Under the pieces are notes generated by a model. It saw nothing but the letters and a program-made list of their open reading frames with translations, did not search any database and was not told where the DNA came from. A DNA stretch of 36,196 bases, taken from assembly GCA_003155495.1 (NCBI GenBank), contig PMDB01000076.1, positions 48,656 to 84,851 of the forward strand, read 5' to 3'. Origin of the DNA: Ignavibacteriota bacterium. Its GTDB lineage: Bacteria; Bacteroidota; Ignavibacteria; UBA10030. Shown piece after piece: positions 1 to 9,236 of the stretch. Both the position numbers and the translations under genes were made by a program. The first letter of the stretch is position 1; each line of letters starts with the position of its first letter.

Positions 1-1252
1 TGTAGTAGAATTTATTTTTTAAATTATCCGGAAGAAATTGCTGTTCAACAAAGTGGCCGGGAAAATCGTGACTGTATTTGTATTCTTTCCCGTAGCCGAG
101 TTCGTCCATCAATTTTGTCGGAGCATTGCGGATATGAAGAGGCACCGGAAGGTTCGGAAGATTTCGCACATCACCCCACGCTTCTTCAATTGCACGGTAC
201 GAAGCGTTGCTCTTCGGACATGAAGCGAGATATATCGCCGTTTGCGAAAGCACGATACGCGCTTCCGGCATACCGATGTAATCTATTGCAGTAAAGCAGG
301 ATGTCGCCAATGTAAGAGCGTACGGGTCAGCGTTGCCAATATCCTCTGATGCAAGCACGATCATCCGGCGCGCGATGAATTTTGGATCCTCGCCTCCATC
401 GAGCATACGTGCCATCCAATAGACAGCGGCATCGGGATCGCTGCCGCGCACACTCTTGATAAATGCAGAAATAATATCGTAATGCTGTTCGCCTTCTTTG
501 TCATAGAGTGTAAATTTTCGCTGGAAGGCTTCTTCAATTTTCTGCTTGGTGATCGTCACAGAACCATCAGCGGCCGGATTTGTCAGGCGAATGGCATTTT
601 CCAGCCCGTTGAGGAGTTTGCGCGCATCACCGCCGGATAAAAGCATCAGGAATTCACGATCAACAATTTCGATTTTACGTTTGGATAGAATCGTATCGCT
701 TTCCAGTGCATGAGTAAGAATTGCATTCAGCGATTCTCTGCCTAGCGATTCCATGACATACACTTGACATCTTGAAAGAAGCGGGGAGATAACTTCAAAC
801 GATGGATTCTCCGTCGTCGCGCCAATCAGCATGATTATCCCTTCTTCGACCGAATGCAGCAGCGCATCCTGCTGTGCTTTGTTGAAACGATGAATCTCGT
901 CAATAAAAAGGACAGTGCGTTTGTTCAGTGTCTTGAGATTTTTCTCGGCACGAGCAATGACTTCGCGGACGTCTTTCACACCGGCTGCAACCGCATTGAG
1001 CTGATGAAACTCCGCCTGAACATAATGTGCCACCAAACGCGCCAATGTTGTTTTGCCCACTCCCGGCGGACCCCAGAAAATCATGGATGCAATTTCTCCG
1101 TTCTCCAACATCAACCGGAGCGGTTTATCGGGTTGTGTCAAATGGTACTGCCCAACAAATTCGTTTAATGTTTTCGGGCGAACGCGTTCCGCTAATGGTG
1201 CCGACGGAGGACGTGTAGAACGAGTTTCTTCTTTAGAAAACAAATCAGACAT
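1..1252 (-). CDS. rarA: Replication-associated recombination protein A (RarA/MgsA AAA+ ATPase), 3' end off the window
   Basis: RarA is a clamp-loader-like AAA+ ATPase that acts at stalled replication forks. Translating the minus strand from the ATG at 1252 gives 417 codons without a stop up to the left edge. Visible motifs are Walker A GPPGVGKTT (residues 61-69), Walker B/DEIH box FIDEIHRFNK (about 116-125), sensor-1 stretch GATTENPSF (about 144-152) and an arginine-finger region SRCQVY (about 160-165). The C-terminal tetramerisation part with LASEDIGNADP and the GHFVEQQFLP tail is present, so only roughly the last 25-30 residues are missing compared with family members of about 440. It is followed upstream by an FtsB-like gene and ddl on the same strand. 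The start has no strong Shine-Dalgarno but the N-terminus fits the family. Confidence 0.93.
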   Translation of the reverse strand, partial: MSDLFSKEETRSTRPPSAPLAERVRPKTLNEFVGQYHLTQPDKPLRLMLENGEIASMIFWGPPGVGKTTLARLVAHYVQAEFHQLNAVAAGVKDVREVIARAEKNLKTLNKRTVLFIDEIHRFNKAQQDALLHSVEEGIIMLIGATTENPSFEVISPLLSRCQVYVMESLGRESLNAILTHALESDTILSKRKIEIVDREFLMLLSGGDARKLLNGLENAIRLTNPAADGSVTITKQKIEEAFQRKFTLYDKEGEQHYDIISAFIKSVRGSDPDAAVYWMARMLDGGEDPKFIARRMIVLASEDIGNADPYALTLATSCFTAIDYIGMPEARIVLSQTAIYLASCPKSNASYRAIEEAWGDVRNLPNLPVPLHIRNAPTKLMDELGYGKEYKYSHDFPGHFVEQQFLPDNLKNKFYY

Positions 1253-1349
1253 CGATATGAGAAATTGGGTGATTGAATAACTTGGTGATTTAGTGATTTA
1301 AGGTTTGTTTCGGTGCTCAAACATGTTCTTCGTCATAGAGGATAGTCCT

Positions 1350-1703
1350 TTATTTCTCTTTCTTCACCTGATAGACCGTTTCACCTTCTCGTTTCATTCC
1401 GTATTTTTCACGGGCGATTGTTTCGATTGTTTTCTTGTCCCCCTCCAACGCTTTGATCTGTTCCTGGAGCCGTTTGGTTTCTAAACTATCGGCTTTGAGT
1501 TTTTCGATCCATTCATTGTGCTGCGATTCGAGACTGAGTCGTTTGAGAATCCCTTTATTATCAAATAAAAGGTAGAGAAAGAGAAAGAAGAGAAGAATGA
1601 AAAGTGCCGTGCGTCTTTTATTTTTTGCCGCTTTTTTTGCAATTCGTTTCAGGAAGCGTTCCGGCTCGATGTTTCTATAGAATTGATTGTCCATCAAACT
1701 CAT
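1350..1703 (-). CDS. Septum formation initiator (FtsB/DivIC) family protein
   Basis: A 117-residue bitopic protein: basic cytoplasmic N-terminus, one hydrophobic segment (TALFILLFFLFLYLLF), then a coiled coil rich in Leu, Glu and Lys, ending in the REKYGMKREGETVY motif typical of the FtsB/DivIC family. Members bridge FtsL and FtsQ in the divisome. I chose the ATG at 1703 (MSLMDNQF); a TTG further upstream would overlap ddl, and a second ATG lies at 1694. The start sits two bases after the ddl stop, so the two are probably translationally coupled. Which of FtsB or DivIC it is cannot be told from sequence alone. Confidence 0.8.
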   Translation of the reverse strand: MSLMDNQFYRNIEPERFLKRIAKKAAKNKRRTALFILLFFLFLYLLFDNKGILKRLSLESQHNEWIEKLKADSLETKRLQEQIKALEGDKKTIETIAREKYGMKREGETVYQVKKEK

Positions 1704-1705
1704 AC

Positions 1706-2848
1706 TTACGTATACCAATTATTTTTTGGATGGTATGTTGTTTTGAGTTTCTTTTTCACAGTATGCCGTGACAGTGCAAGTTGAATCAATTTATCCAATA
1801 GCGCGGAATATGACAGTCCGGAAGCCTGCCAGAGTTTCGGATACATGCTGATGGAAGTAAAACCGGGAAGAGTGTTGATCTCGTTGACAACAATACGATT
1901 TGTTTTTCGATTCACAAGAAAATCAACGCGAGCCATACCTGCACAATCCAAGATCCGAAATGCATCCAACGCATACATTTGTATTTTCTTTGCGATACAT
2001 TTCGGCAGTTTCGCAGGAATGATTTCCGTTGTCTTTCCATCAACATACTTCGCATCGTAATCGTAAAATTCATTCGATGGAACAATCTCGCCTAAGACCG
2101 ATGCGGCAGGATTGTCATTCCCCAGGACACTGCATTCAATCTCGCGGGCATTTTTTATTCCCTGTTCCACTAAAATTTTTCTATCAAACTGCGCCGCCTG
2201 ATCTATCGATGCAAGTAATTCCTTACGGCTGCCTGCTTTGCTGATGCCAATACTCGAACCGGAGTTCGCTGGTTTAATAAAGAGCGGATATTTTAGTTTT
2301 CGCTCAATCTCTGCGATATTTTTTTTCTGCTGCGTTTTGTATATTTCATACACAAACCAGACGCTTGGTGATACGGGAATCTGTGCCTGCTGTAATAATT
2401 CTTTTTGAATAACTTTATCCATTCCAACTGCCGAGCCGAGCACTCCAGCGCCGACATATGGAATATCCGCAAGTTCCAATAATCCCTGGAGCGAACCATC
2501 TTCACCACAGGATCCATGAATTAAAGGGAAAATAACATCGAGCGGCCTCTCAGCACTGACGCTCTCACCAAGAACAACTAACGACTGCTTGCGAGGATCG
2601 GGCACTAGCATATGCTCAGGTTCATTATCTATGGATTTTTTTCCCTTCAGCAGCCCGAGCGTTTCTCCCGAACTCAGCCATTTCCCTGTCGGTGCTATTC
2701 CGATCGGTACAACTTCATACTTCTTTTTATCCAACGCATTGATGACAGATGCGGCAGAGACAAGTGAAACTTCATGTTCCACAGATCGTCCGCCAAAAAT
2801 GATACCGACGCGGATTCTTGGTGTGCTTGGCATTTGTGAATGAGTCAT
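1706..2848 (-). CDS. ddl: D-alanine--D-alanine ligase
   Basis: Makes the D-Ala-D-Ala dipeptide of peptidoglycan in the cytoplasm. An ATP-grasp enzyme of 380 residues from the chosen ATG. Family motifs are in order: [18 protein letters not shown] near the N-terminus, [15 protein letters not shown] (substrate/serine loop), [11 protein letters not shown] (ATP-grasp loop), ARVDFLVN and [10 protein letters not shown] (metal ligands at the C-terminal half). The reading frame extends 47 codons further to an ATG at 2989, but that extension does not look like Ddl, so MTHSQMP at 2848 or MPSTPRI at 2833 is preferred; neither has a clear ribosome site. It starts an operon with the FtsB-like gene and probably rarA, a cell-wall/division cluster. 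Confidence 0.93.
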   Translation of the reverse strand: MTHSQMPSTPRIRVGIIFGGRSVEHEVSLVSAASVINALDKKKYEVVPIGIAPTGKWLSSGETLGLLKGKKSIDNEPEHMLVPDPRKQSLVVLGESVSAERPLDVIFPLIHGSCGEDGSLQGLLELADIPYVGAGVLGSAVGMDKVIQKELLQQAQIPVSPSVWFVYEIYKTQQKKNIAEIERKLKYPLFIKPANSGSSIGISKAGSRKELLASIDQAAQFDRKILVEQGIKNAREIECSVLGNDNPAASVLGEIVPSNEFYDYDAKYVDGKTTEIIPAKLPKCIAKKIQMYALDAFRILDCAGMARVDFLVNRKTNRIVVNEINTLPGFTSISMYPKLWQASGLSYSALLDKLIQLALSRHTVKKKLKTTYHPKNNWYT

Positions 2849-3027
2849 TGATGATTGTTCTGATGTGTATCTTCTCTTTAAATAAACTTCGTACCTATGA
2901 TAGGAAAAAGAACCGAGAGGTGCAACGAACACCGAATTGAAGTATTGTGTTTCGACAAAAATCTCAGTAGGTTTTTGAAGCTGGATCATTCATCCGACTC
3001 ATCATTTATTACTGGAGGTCGATTTTC

Positions 3028-4554
3028 ATGAGCAGTCCACTGTTCGCAAAAAAACCACTATCTCTGCTCCTCGAAGAGATGAGGGGAGAGAATCGCTTAC
3101 GGCGGGTACTCGGACCCGTAACCCTTACAAGTCTCGGTGTTGGGGCTATTATTGGAACAGGCATTTTTGTATTAACCGGTGTCGGTGCCCACGATAAAGC
3201 CGGCCCGGCACTGATTCTTTCCTTCGCTGCAGCAGGAGTCGCCTGTGTTTTTGCTGCACTCTGCTACGCAGAATTTGCTTCGATGGCACCTGTTGCAGGT
3301 TCAGCGTACACCTACGCATACGCAACACTCGGCGAACTTTTTGCTTGGATTATCGGATGGGACTTAGTTCTCGAGTACGCTGTCGCTTCAGCGGCGGTTG
3401 CCCATGGATGGTCAGCTCATTTTCAAGATCTTCTCAAAAGTTTCGGTATAGTCATTCCCTTCTCGCTTTCTACTGCGCCAATTGATTTCAATACAGGAAC
3501 CGGTCATTTCTTTGCTACCGGATCGTACTTTGATCTCACCGCAGTTATTATCACAGCAATTATCACTGCTATCTTAGTAAAAGGAATAAAAGAAAGTGCT
3601 GTATTCAATACTACAATGGTCATCATCAAGCTTGTGATCGTGCTCTTTGTGATCGTTGCTGGAGTTTTTTATATCGATCCGAATAACTGGAAGCCGTTTG
3701 CTCCCTATGGATTTACCGGTATCAGTTTCTTCGGGCATACATTGTTCGGACAAACTGCCAGCAATGGTGTTCCGCTCGGAATGCTTGCCGGTGCGGCAAT
3801 TATTTTCTTTGCATATATCGGTTTCGATTCTGTTTCCACGCATGCAGAGGAAGCACGAAACCCGCAACGCGATGTTCCTATCGGCATTATTGCCTCGCTC
3901 CTTATTTGTACGGTATTGTATATTGCAGTCTCTGCAATCATTACCGGTATGGTACGTTATGACCAAATTGATATTAATGCTCCGGTTGCAAATGCCTTTG
4001 CGCAAAAAGGATTGCCCTGGGCACAGCGTCTCATCGATGTTGGAGCCATCACCGGTATTACATCCGTTCTGCTCGTAATGATGTTAAGTCAACCGCGTGT
4101 TCTTTTAGCAATGGCACGTGACCATATGGTTCCTGAAAGTTTCTTTGGAGCTATCCATGAAAAATTCCGCACACCATGGAAATCTACTATTCTCACTGGA
4201 GTTTTTGTCGCTGCAATGGCAACCCTCCTTCCACTTCGTATACTTGCTGAGCTGACGAACATTGGGACATTGCTGGCATTCGTGATCGTTTGTGCAGCAG
4301 TGCTCATTATGCGTAAAACAAATCCTAAAGCTGAACGCCCATTTCGTGCACCATGGGTTCCGTTTGTTCCTATTGCGGGTATTGTCTGCTGTTCCATATT
4401 AATGTTCTCATTACCAGTAGAAAACTGGTGGCGTCTGTTTATATGGCTGGGAATCGGCTTCATTATTTACTTCAGCTATGGACGGCGGCATTGTGTGACA
4501 GCAAGAATTCGGCGTGGCGAAGTGGTTGTGCCGGTAGAAGAAGCAACAAAGTAA
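3028..4554 (+). CDS. APC-superfamily amino acid permease, cationic amino acid transporter-like
   Basis: A 508-residue polytopic inner-membrane protein with about 12-14 hydrophobic segments. The N-terminal GVGAIIGTGIFVLTG (about 37-51) is the unwound TM1 substrate-binding signature of APC transporters, followed by YAEFASMAPVAGSAYTYAY in TM3 and GFDSVSTHAEEARNPQRD between TM6 and TM7, a pattern of the CAT/YfnA subgroup. Substrate is an inference: amino acids, perhaps cationic or bulky neutral ones. A clear GGAGG lies 8-10 bases before the ATG. It is divergent from ddl and followed after about 100 bases by a second, distantly related permease. Confidence 0.9.
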   Translation: MSSPLFAKKPLSLLLEEMRGENRLRRVLGPVTLTSLGVGAIIGTGIFVLTGVGAHDKAGPALILSFAAAGVACVFAALCYAEFASMAPVAGSAYTYAYATLGELFAWIIGWDLVLEYAVASAAVAHGWSAHFQDLLKSFGIVIPFSLSTAPIDFNTGTGHFFATGSYFDLTAVIITAIITAILVKGIKESAVFNTTMVIIKLVIVLFVIVAGVFYIDPNNWKPFAPYGFTGISFFGHTLFGQTASNGVPLGMLAGAAIIFFAYIGFDSVSTHAEEARNPQRDVPIGIIASLLICTVLYIAVSAIITGMVRYDQIDINAPVANAFAQKGLPWAQRLIDVGAITGITSVLLVMMLSQPRVLLAMARDHMVPESFFGAIHEKFRTPWKSTILTGVFVAAMATLLPLRILAELTNIGTLLAFVIVCAAVLIMRKTNPKAERPFRAPWVPFVPIAGIVCCSILMFSLPVENWWRLFIWLGIGFIIYFSYGRRHCVTARIRRGEVVVPVEEATK

Positions 4555-4655
4555 GAGAACACGGATGAATCGACAAGCATTCTTAACATTGTAAGACGTT
4601 CATCGAATGATATGATTTTGTATCTGTCCTTACTTTTTACGGCCGGAGAAATACG

Positions 4656-6131
4656 ATGAAAACAAAAGAACCTTCCCATCAATTCAAACGCGGGCTTGGA
4701 TTACTCGACTCGACGATGATTGTCATCGGCTCAATGATTGGCTCGGGAATTTTTATCGTCAGTGCCGATATCGGACGTATTGTTGGAGCACCGGGATATC
4801 TGCTCTTGGTTTGGCTGATTACCGGTGTGATGACGGTGATTGCCGCACTCAGCTATGGCGAGCTTGCCAGTATGATGCCTCACGTCGGCGGACAGTATGC
4901 CTATCTCCGTGAAGCATACAATCCTTTCATTGCATTTCTCTACGGATGGGCTTTGTTCCTGGTCATTCAAACGGGAACGATCGCAGCAGTAGCTGTAGCC
5001 TTTGCAAAATTTACGGGAATTCTCATTCCCTGGTTCAGTGAAAAGAATATTCTTCTTTCTTTCGGCAAGTTTCACATTACTGCAGCACAGATTCTTGCGA
5101 TGGTGAGTGTCATTCTCTTGACCACCGTGAATGTGCGAGGATTACAGGAAGGGAAAATTATCCAGAACATTTTTACATCTATAAAAATTAGCGCTCTTCT
5201 TGGATTTATTTTTCTCGCGTTATTTATAGGTCAAAACACATCTGCCGTCGCTACAAATTTCAGCAACTTTTGGAATGCGACATGGACGCAAGTAGCAAAT
5301 GGCAAGATTCTTTCCATCACTCCACTGTCCGGTCTGATGCTTCTCTCTGCTATCGGTGTCGCTATGGTTGGTTCTCTTTTCTCCGCTGATGCTTGGAACA
5401 ATATTACGTTCACTGCAGGAGAAGTCACAAATCCAAACCGCAACATACCATTAAGTCTTGCTCTGGGAACAGGAGCAGTCATTCTTATGTACATTCTCGT
5501 AAATATCGGGTACCTGTTGGTTCTACCTTTGAACGGTTCGCCTGAAGCAACAGATGCAGTAGGACGAGGAATTCAATTTGCCGTCAGCGATCGAGTCGGA
5601 ACAGCTGCCGCCTCTGTTATTTTCGGCGAAAGTGCTGCAATTATTATGGCAGTGATGATCATGATATCAACCTTTGGATGCAATAACGGATTAATACTTG
5701 CTGGTGCACGCGTGTATTATGCAATGGCAAAGGATGGATTGTTCTTTAAAAGTGCAGGAATATTAAACAAGAAATCAGTGCCCGGTGCTGCACTTGTTGT
5801 CCAATGCATATGGACATGTCTTCTATGTCTCTCCGGCACTTATGGCGACCTGCTTGACTATGTCGTCTTTGTCGTGTTGGTGTTTTATATTCTCACGGTG
5901 ATCGGAATTTTTATATTACGAAGGAAACGTCTGGATGCCGAGCGGCCATATAGAGCATTTGGCTATCCGATTATTCCAGCAATTTACATTTTACTTGCCG
6001 CTGCAATCTCGATTGACCTGCTTATTTTCAAACCGCAGTACACATGGCCGGGATTGGGAATCGTGCTGTTGGGCATTCCGGTGTATTTTGCGTGGAAGAT
6101 GTCGCCAATGTCTGTAAAAGAGAAGAAGTGA
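4656..6131 (+). CDS. APC-superfamily amino acid permease
   Basis: A 491-residue polytopic transporter. GSMIGSGIFIVSADIGR in TM1 and YGELASMMPHVGGQYAYLREAY in TM3 place it in the APC family near LAT-type exchangers; FSADAWNNITFTAGEVTNP is the TM6-TM7 signature. Ribosome site GGAG about 8 bases before ATG. It follows another permease in the same direction. Its last 140 bases matter for the region: degraded copies of the same 3' end recur at about 9136-9219 and 15850-15992, so this is the surviving member of a set of duplicated permeases. The substrate is not determinable from sequence. Confidence 0.9.
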   Translation: MKTKEPSHQFKRGLGLLDSTMIVIGSMIGSGIFIVSADIGRIVGAPGYLLLVWLITGVMTVIAALSYGELASMMPHVGGQYAYLREAYNPFIAFLYGWALFLVIQTGTIAAVAVAFAKFTGILIPWFSEKNILLSFGKFHITAAQILAMVSVILLTTVNVRGLQEGKIIQNIFTSIKISALLGFIFLALFIGQNTSAVATNFSNFWNATWTQVANGKILSITPLSGLMLLSAIGVAMVGSLFSADAWNNITFTAGEVTNPNRNIPLSLALGTGAVILMYILVNIGYLLVLPLNGSPEATDAVGRGIQFAVSDRVGTAAASVIFGESAAIIMAVMIMISTFGCNNGLILAGARVYYAMAKDGLFFKSAGILNKKSVPGAALVVQCIWTCLLCLSGTYGDLLDYVVFVVLVFYILTVIGIFILRRKRLDAERPYRAFGYPIIPAIYILLAAAISIDLLIFKPQYTWPGLGIVLLGIPVYFAWKMSPMSVKEKK

Positions 6132-6148
6132 AAATCGTGAAAAATAAA

Positions 6149-6206
6149 CTACCAGATAGCATCCCGAATCTTTGCTGCGTACGTTCGAATTACCTTCACT
6201 CCGGAT
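6149..6206 (-). pseudogene. Remnant of a LytTR regulator C-terminus
   Basis: Reading the minus strand gives SGVKVIRTYAAKIRDAIW followed by a stop, nearly the same as the last residues of the intact LytTR regulator at 9237-9989 (SKVKVSRTYVAKIRDVIW). Only about 18 codons remain. As in the intact copy, it faces the 3' end of a plus-strand permease, with the same short spacer, so the permease-tail/LytTR-tail junction itself has been duplicated. Confidence 0.8.
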
Positions 6207-6305
6207 CATTGCTCGTAGTGCAAATCTCGTTTCTCCATTTAAGAAGAACCACATTGAATGTGCTAATCCACATGTAACCCCGGATACAATGATTTGGAAG
6301 ATCAA
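6207..6305 (-). pseudogene. Remnant of a CPBP protease gene (middle part)
   Basis: The minus strand encodes IFQIIVSGVTCGLAHSMWFF and on to RFALRAM, matching residues 115-147 of the intact CPBP protease at 12017-12601 and including its second motif (FGLAHSMW; here CGLAHSMW). It joins the LytTR tail directly, so the end of the protease, a kinase and most of a regulator appear to have been deleted between them. The next gene ends three bases upstream. Confidence 0.8.
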
Positions 6306-6308
6306 ATT

Positions 6309-8732
6309 CTACAAGATGGTGCTTACGCCCAGAGAGAAGAAGAGATTATTCGGCTTATTCAAACGGTAGGTCAGGTCGGCACGAATGAATTCGAAAATCT
6401 TTCCGATCCCTATTCCCACTTCGTAGTACCAGCCGTTTGTGGTTGACCTGCCACCGAGCCATGAATTTGCTGCCGTAACATCAACCAAAACGTCCATGCC
6501 GCTTTTGTAAAGAAATGGAATCCCAAGCATGAGAAACGGAACGTTCCTGAAGTTCTGCTCCGCAGAAAACATCACGAATCTGTCTCCCACGAACTCGCGT
6601 GGGTAAGCTGTCTTCAGTACACCGAACTCAGCGAACCGTCCCAGTTGGGAGTCAAGGACAAAATCTCTTTGCGGTGGAAGTTTTCCTGTGGATACACCTC
6701 CTGCAAACCTGATCTGTAGCTGCGGAGGAAAGAGGTAGCTTCGGAGAAACGTCGCAATGTGATATGACGCTGTGAGACAGTAACGATTGAAACTGAAATC
6801 ACTCCCGGTGATTGACGGAGAAGAATATTCTGCTGAAAATTTAACCGCGTTGACGGGGACAATCCCGAAAGTCACTGTCTCGCCACCATAACGGACATTC
6901 AATTGCAGGCTCTTCATTTGCCCGTCTGCAATCATTGGATTCGGGCGGTACATATGTCCAAATGAAAAAATGTTGAAGTTGGTATGGTTTGTGTCGCTCT
7001 TTTCATCTTCGGACAGATAAGTAATATCCGCTTTGAAGTCGCTAAACGGACTTATGCTGACGTGTGCTTTCCAACCATAGGTCATGAAGTAATCGCTGTA
7101 GTCGTTGCGTCCGAAAAGAGAGATCACAGACGTGAGTACTGTCGGATAGAAATCTCCATCTGGAAAGTGGGCAATATCTCTGTAAACCTCGGTGCCCACT
7201 TCAACCTTGTTGTCCTTCCCAAATGGAAATACTCCACCGAATCTCCATTTGAAAACCTCGTCCGAAATACCGTAGCCAGCATGGAGACTCACGCTCAATC
7301 CTGCCGAGCTTTGCGAGACACTGGCTCCTTCACTATAGACGTTGACTGTCATCATCTTTGGCTTATTGGTGTACGTATAACTTCCGCCAAGAAAAAGGCC
7401 CTCGACCCTGTTGTACCTCAGGTCGATGTATTTTAATGCCGAGAGCGAGCTCTCATTATCAATCAGAAATGCCGTTGCGCCCGACGGTTGAAATTGTTTC
7501 TGTAGCGTTTGGGTACTGTCCAGTGTCCTGTAGGCATTCCCCTCCGTCTCTGTAAGGGGGAGCACCTCGTGCGTACTCCAAAAAGTGGAGTCGTATTTCG
7601 CCGCGCTCGAATCGATAACCAGATCTCTCTTTCTGAATATTGAGTCGGGAATCTGGGAATTAATCCGGTAATCATATATTACAGATGTCTGGTTAAATTC
7701 TATCTTCGGAATGGAAAAGACCGCAAAGCCAATCTTTGCCGCGAAATCCATCGTTATGTCATTCGGCATCCAGAACCTGCCGTCATATAAAGAATATCGC
7801 TGGCCGTAGTTCAATTTCAGTTCACTGGTGAAAGGGATGTTGAACGCCTCGTTGGGACGGAGGTCGATTCCCATCACGGCATACGAAGAGTCTGCGACCA
7901 TTATTTTACCTGCAAAGAGAGGGGTAATGCGAGAGCCAGGGATAACCTGGATTTCGTACACCTCAACGCCGTTTTTTCTGAACGTCCTCAGCAATTTGTA
8001 TTTGTAATAATCAAGCGCATGTTCCGCTATCGGCCCCACGAATTTATATACGATCAGATCAATTACATCGTCGGTGAAGTTTAAGATCTTACCCACCGAC
8101 GGTACCATATTGGTCTCGGGAAGGTTTTGGGTCTCACGCTTTTGCGTGACGATCTCGGTGAGCGTATCTCCCTGTCGCCAGTAACCATTGCTGTAGGACT
8201 CTGTAATGCCTGCTATCGAAGTGTCTCTATAGAGAGTCACACGAGTAAAGGCTTTGAACTCATACGATTGCAGTAACTTTGCCCGTTCGTGCTTCTTCTC
8301 GATTGCCATGCGGATAATAGCATATGCCGGGTCCTCCGCGATTATTACGACCTCGGGAAGCGCTATATCTGCAGATTCCAGGGCGACATTACGTGAGATG
8401 TTAGTGCTAAGTGAAACGCTTATGGAATCTGTGCGATATCCTATATAGCTAAATATGAATGTGTAATTGCCTGGGGATAGAGAAAGAAGGTACGAACCGT
8501 CCATGTTGGTGATACTGCCCTTGGATGTTCCAGCCACTCTAATGTTCGCGGTAATGAGCGCTTCGCCGGTCTTCGAGTCCGATACCTTGCCGCTGACCGT
8601 GAAAATTTTTTGAGCCGCCACTCCCTCTGCAGGTAATAACGCAATCAGCAACCATAGTGACACAATATTGAAAATGAGTACTCCAAGTATTTTGGGCAAG
8701 TTACGATGGTTCTGTGAAATTTTTTGATCCAT
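6309..8732 (-). CDS. CarboxypepD_reg/DUF5686 outer-membrane protein
   Basis: An 807-residue exported protein. Residues 1-41 form a long signal sequence ending in GVAAQKIF. A carboxypeptidase-regulatory-like beta-sandwich follows (about 44-130: VSGKVSDSKTGEALITANIRV, then GYRTDSI), then the DUF5686 region with alternating beta strands to the C-terminus, expected to form a surface beta-barrel. This architecture is common in Bacteroidota and relatives; function is unknown, with roles suggested in envelope maintenance or uptake. The C-terminal end abuts the CPBP/LytTR remnant scar, so the gene sits at a rearrangement junction, but it appears intact. Upstream there are about 400 bases without an intact gene. 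Confidence 0.82.
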   Translation of the reverse strand: MDQKISQNHRNLPKILGVLIFNIVSLWLLIALLPAEGVAAQKIFTVSGKVSDSKTGEALITANIRVAGTSKGSITNMDGSYLLSLSPGNYTFIFSYIGYRTDSISVSLSTNISRNVALESADIALPEVVIIAEDPAYAIIRMAIEKKHERAKLLQSYEFKAFTRVTLYRDTSIAGITESYSNGYWRQGDTLTEIVTQKRETQNLPETNMVPSVGKILNFTDDVIDLIVYKFVGPIAEHALDYYKYKLLRTFRKNGVEVYEIQVIPGSRITPLFAGKIMVADSSYAVMGIDLRPNEAFNIPFTSELKLNYGQRYSLYDGRFWMPNDITMDFAAKIGFAVFSIPKIEFNQTSVIYDYRINSQIPDSIFRKRDLVIDSSAAKYDSTFWSTHEVLPLTETEGNAYRTLDSTQTLQKQFQPSGATAFLIDNESSLSALKYIDLRYNRVEGLFLGGSYTYTNKPKMMTVNVYSEGASVSQSSAGLSVSLHAGYGISDEVFKWRFGGVFPFGKDNKVEVGTEVYRDIAHFPDGDFYPTVLTSVISLFGRNDYSDYFMTYGWKAHVSISPFSDFKADITYLSEDEKSDTNHTNFNIFSFGHMYRPNPMIADGQMKSLQLNVRYGGETVTFGIVPVNAVKFSAEYSSPSITGSDFSFNRYCLTASYHIATFLRSYLFPPQLQIRFAGGVSTGKLPPQRDFVLDSQLGRFAEFGVLKTAYPREFVGDRFVMFSAEQNFRNVPFLMLGIPFLYKSGMDVLVDVTAANSWLGGRSTTNGWYYEVGIGIGKIFEFIRADLTYRLNKPNNLFFSLGVSTIL

Positions 8733-8959
8733 AGAATATATCTCTATTATATATTTCTTTGTTAGCGCCTTTGGTATACGTTCACATTTCTACTTAGGTT
8801 GCGTGGCGCATAATTTCTGCATAAGAGAAGGACTGAATGTAAAAAACTTCGCGACCAGACTCATTAAGTGCTTGGACCCTTCACTTAGCCGATTTACCAT
8901 AAATCTTGCAGAGAAGGGCGTTGTTTTTTTAAGCCGTCATTTTAAGTCATTACATTAGA
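8733..8959. other. Non-coding stretch upstream of the DUF5686 gene
   Basis: No credible reading frame, repeat or RNA gene seen. It presumably holds the promoter of the DUF5686 gene on the minus strand, but I cannot point to convincing boxes. Confidence 0.4.
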
Positions 8960-9082
8960 TTATCTGTCTAACCATTTCTTAAACGCTACAATCTTTTCAC
9001 GGCTTATTAAAAGTTCTCCAATTTTTTCTTCGTTGGCTATTTTTATTTTTAACCCGTTTGTAGAAAAACTGATGTTGAATCG
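8960..9082 (-). pseudogene. Possible remnant of another LytTR-domain C-terminus
   Basis: A 40-codon open stretch on the minus strand, closed by TAA at 8960-8962 and preceded in frame by a stop, with no usable start. The residues GELLISREKIVAFKKWLDR resemble the end of LytTR domains (a basic patch, then VSR-type motif and FK.WL). It is not a copy of the nearby LytTR gene, so would be a second lineage. The family call is by eye and could be wrong. Confidence 0.35.
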
Positions 9083-9135
9083 TTAGCTGAGCGTTTCTTC
9101 AGAATCGGTTGCTGCTGCCATCTTTAATGAGACGG

Positions 9136-9219
9136 TTTATTTTTAAACCACAGTACGCCTGGCAAGGATTTGGAATTGTACTGTTAGGAATTCCGGTGTA
9201 TTTTGTGTGGAAGAAGTGA
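9136..9219 (+). pseudogene. Permease 3'-end remnant (copy B)
   Basis: In frame it reads IFKPQYAWQGFGIVLLGIPV then YFVWKK and TGA, matching the last residues of the intact permease at 4656-6131. Everything upstream of this tail is lost. Position relative to the next gene is the same as for the intact permease and its LytTR remnant: the tail converges on a LytTR gene with about 20 bases between stops. Confidence 0.85.
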
Positions 9220-9236
9220 TAATGGTGAAAAATAAA

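Noticed and set aside
1706-2989. Longer 427-residue start for ddl at ATG 2989.
   Set aside because: The extra 47 residues do not look like Ddl and lack support; the family N-terminus [14 protein letters not shown] fits a start near 2848 or 2833.
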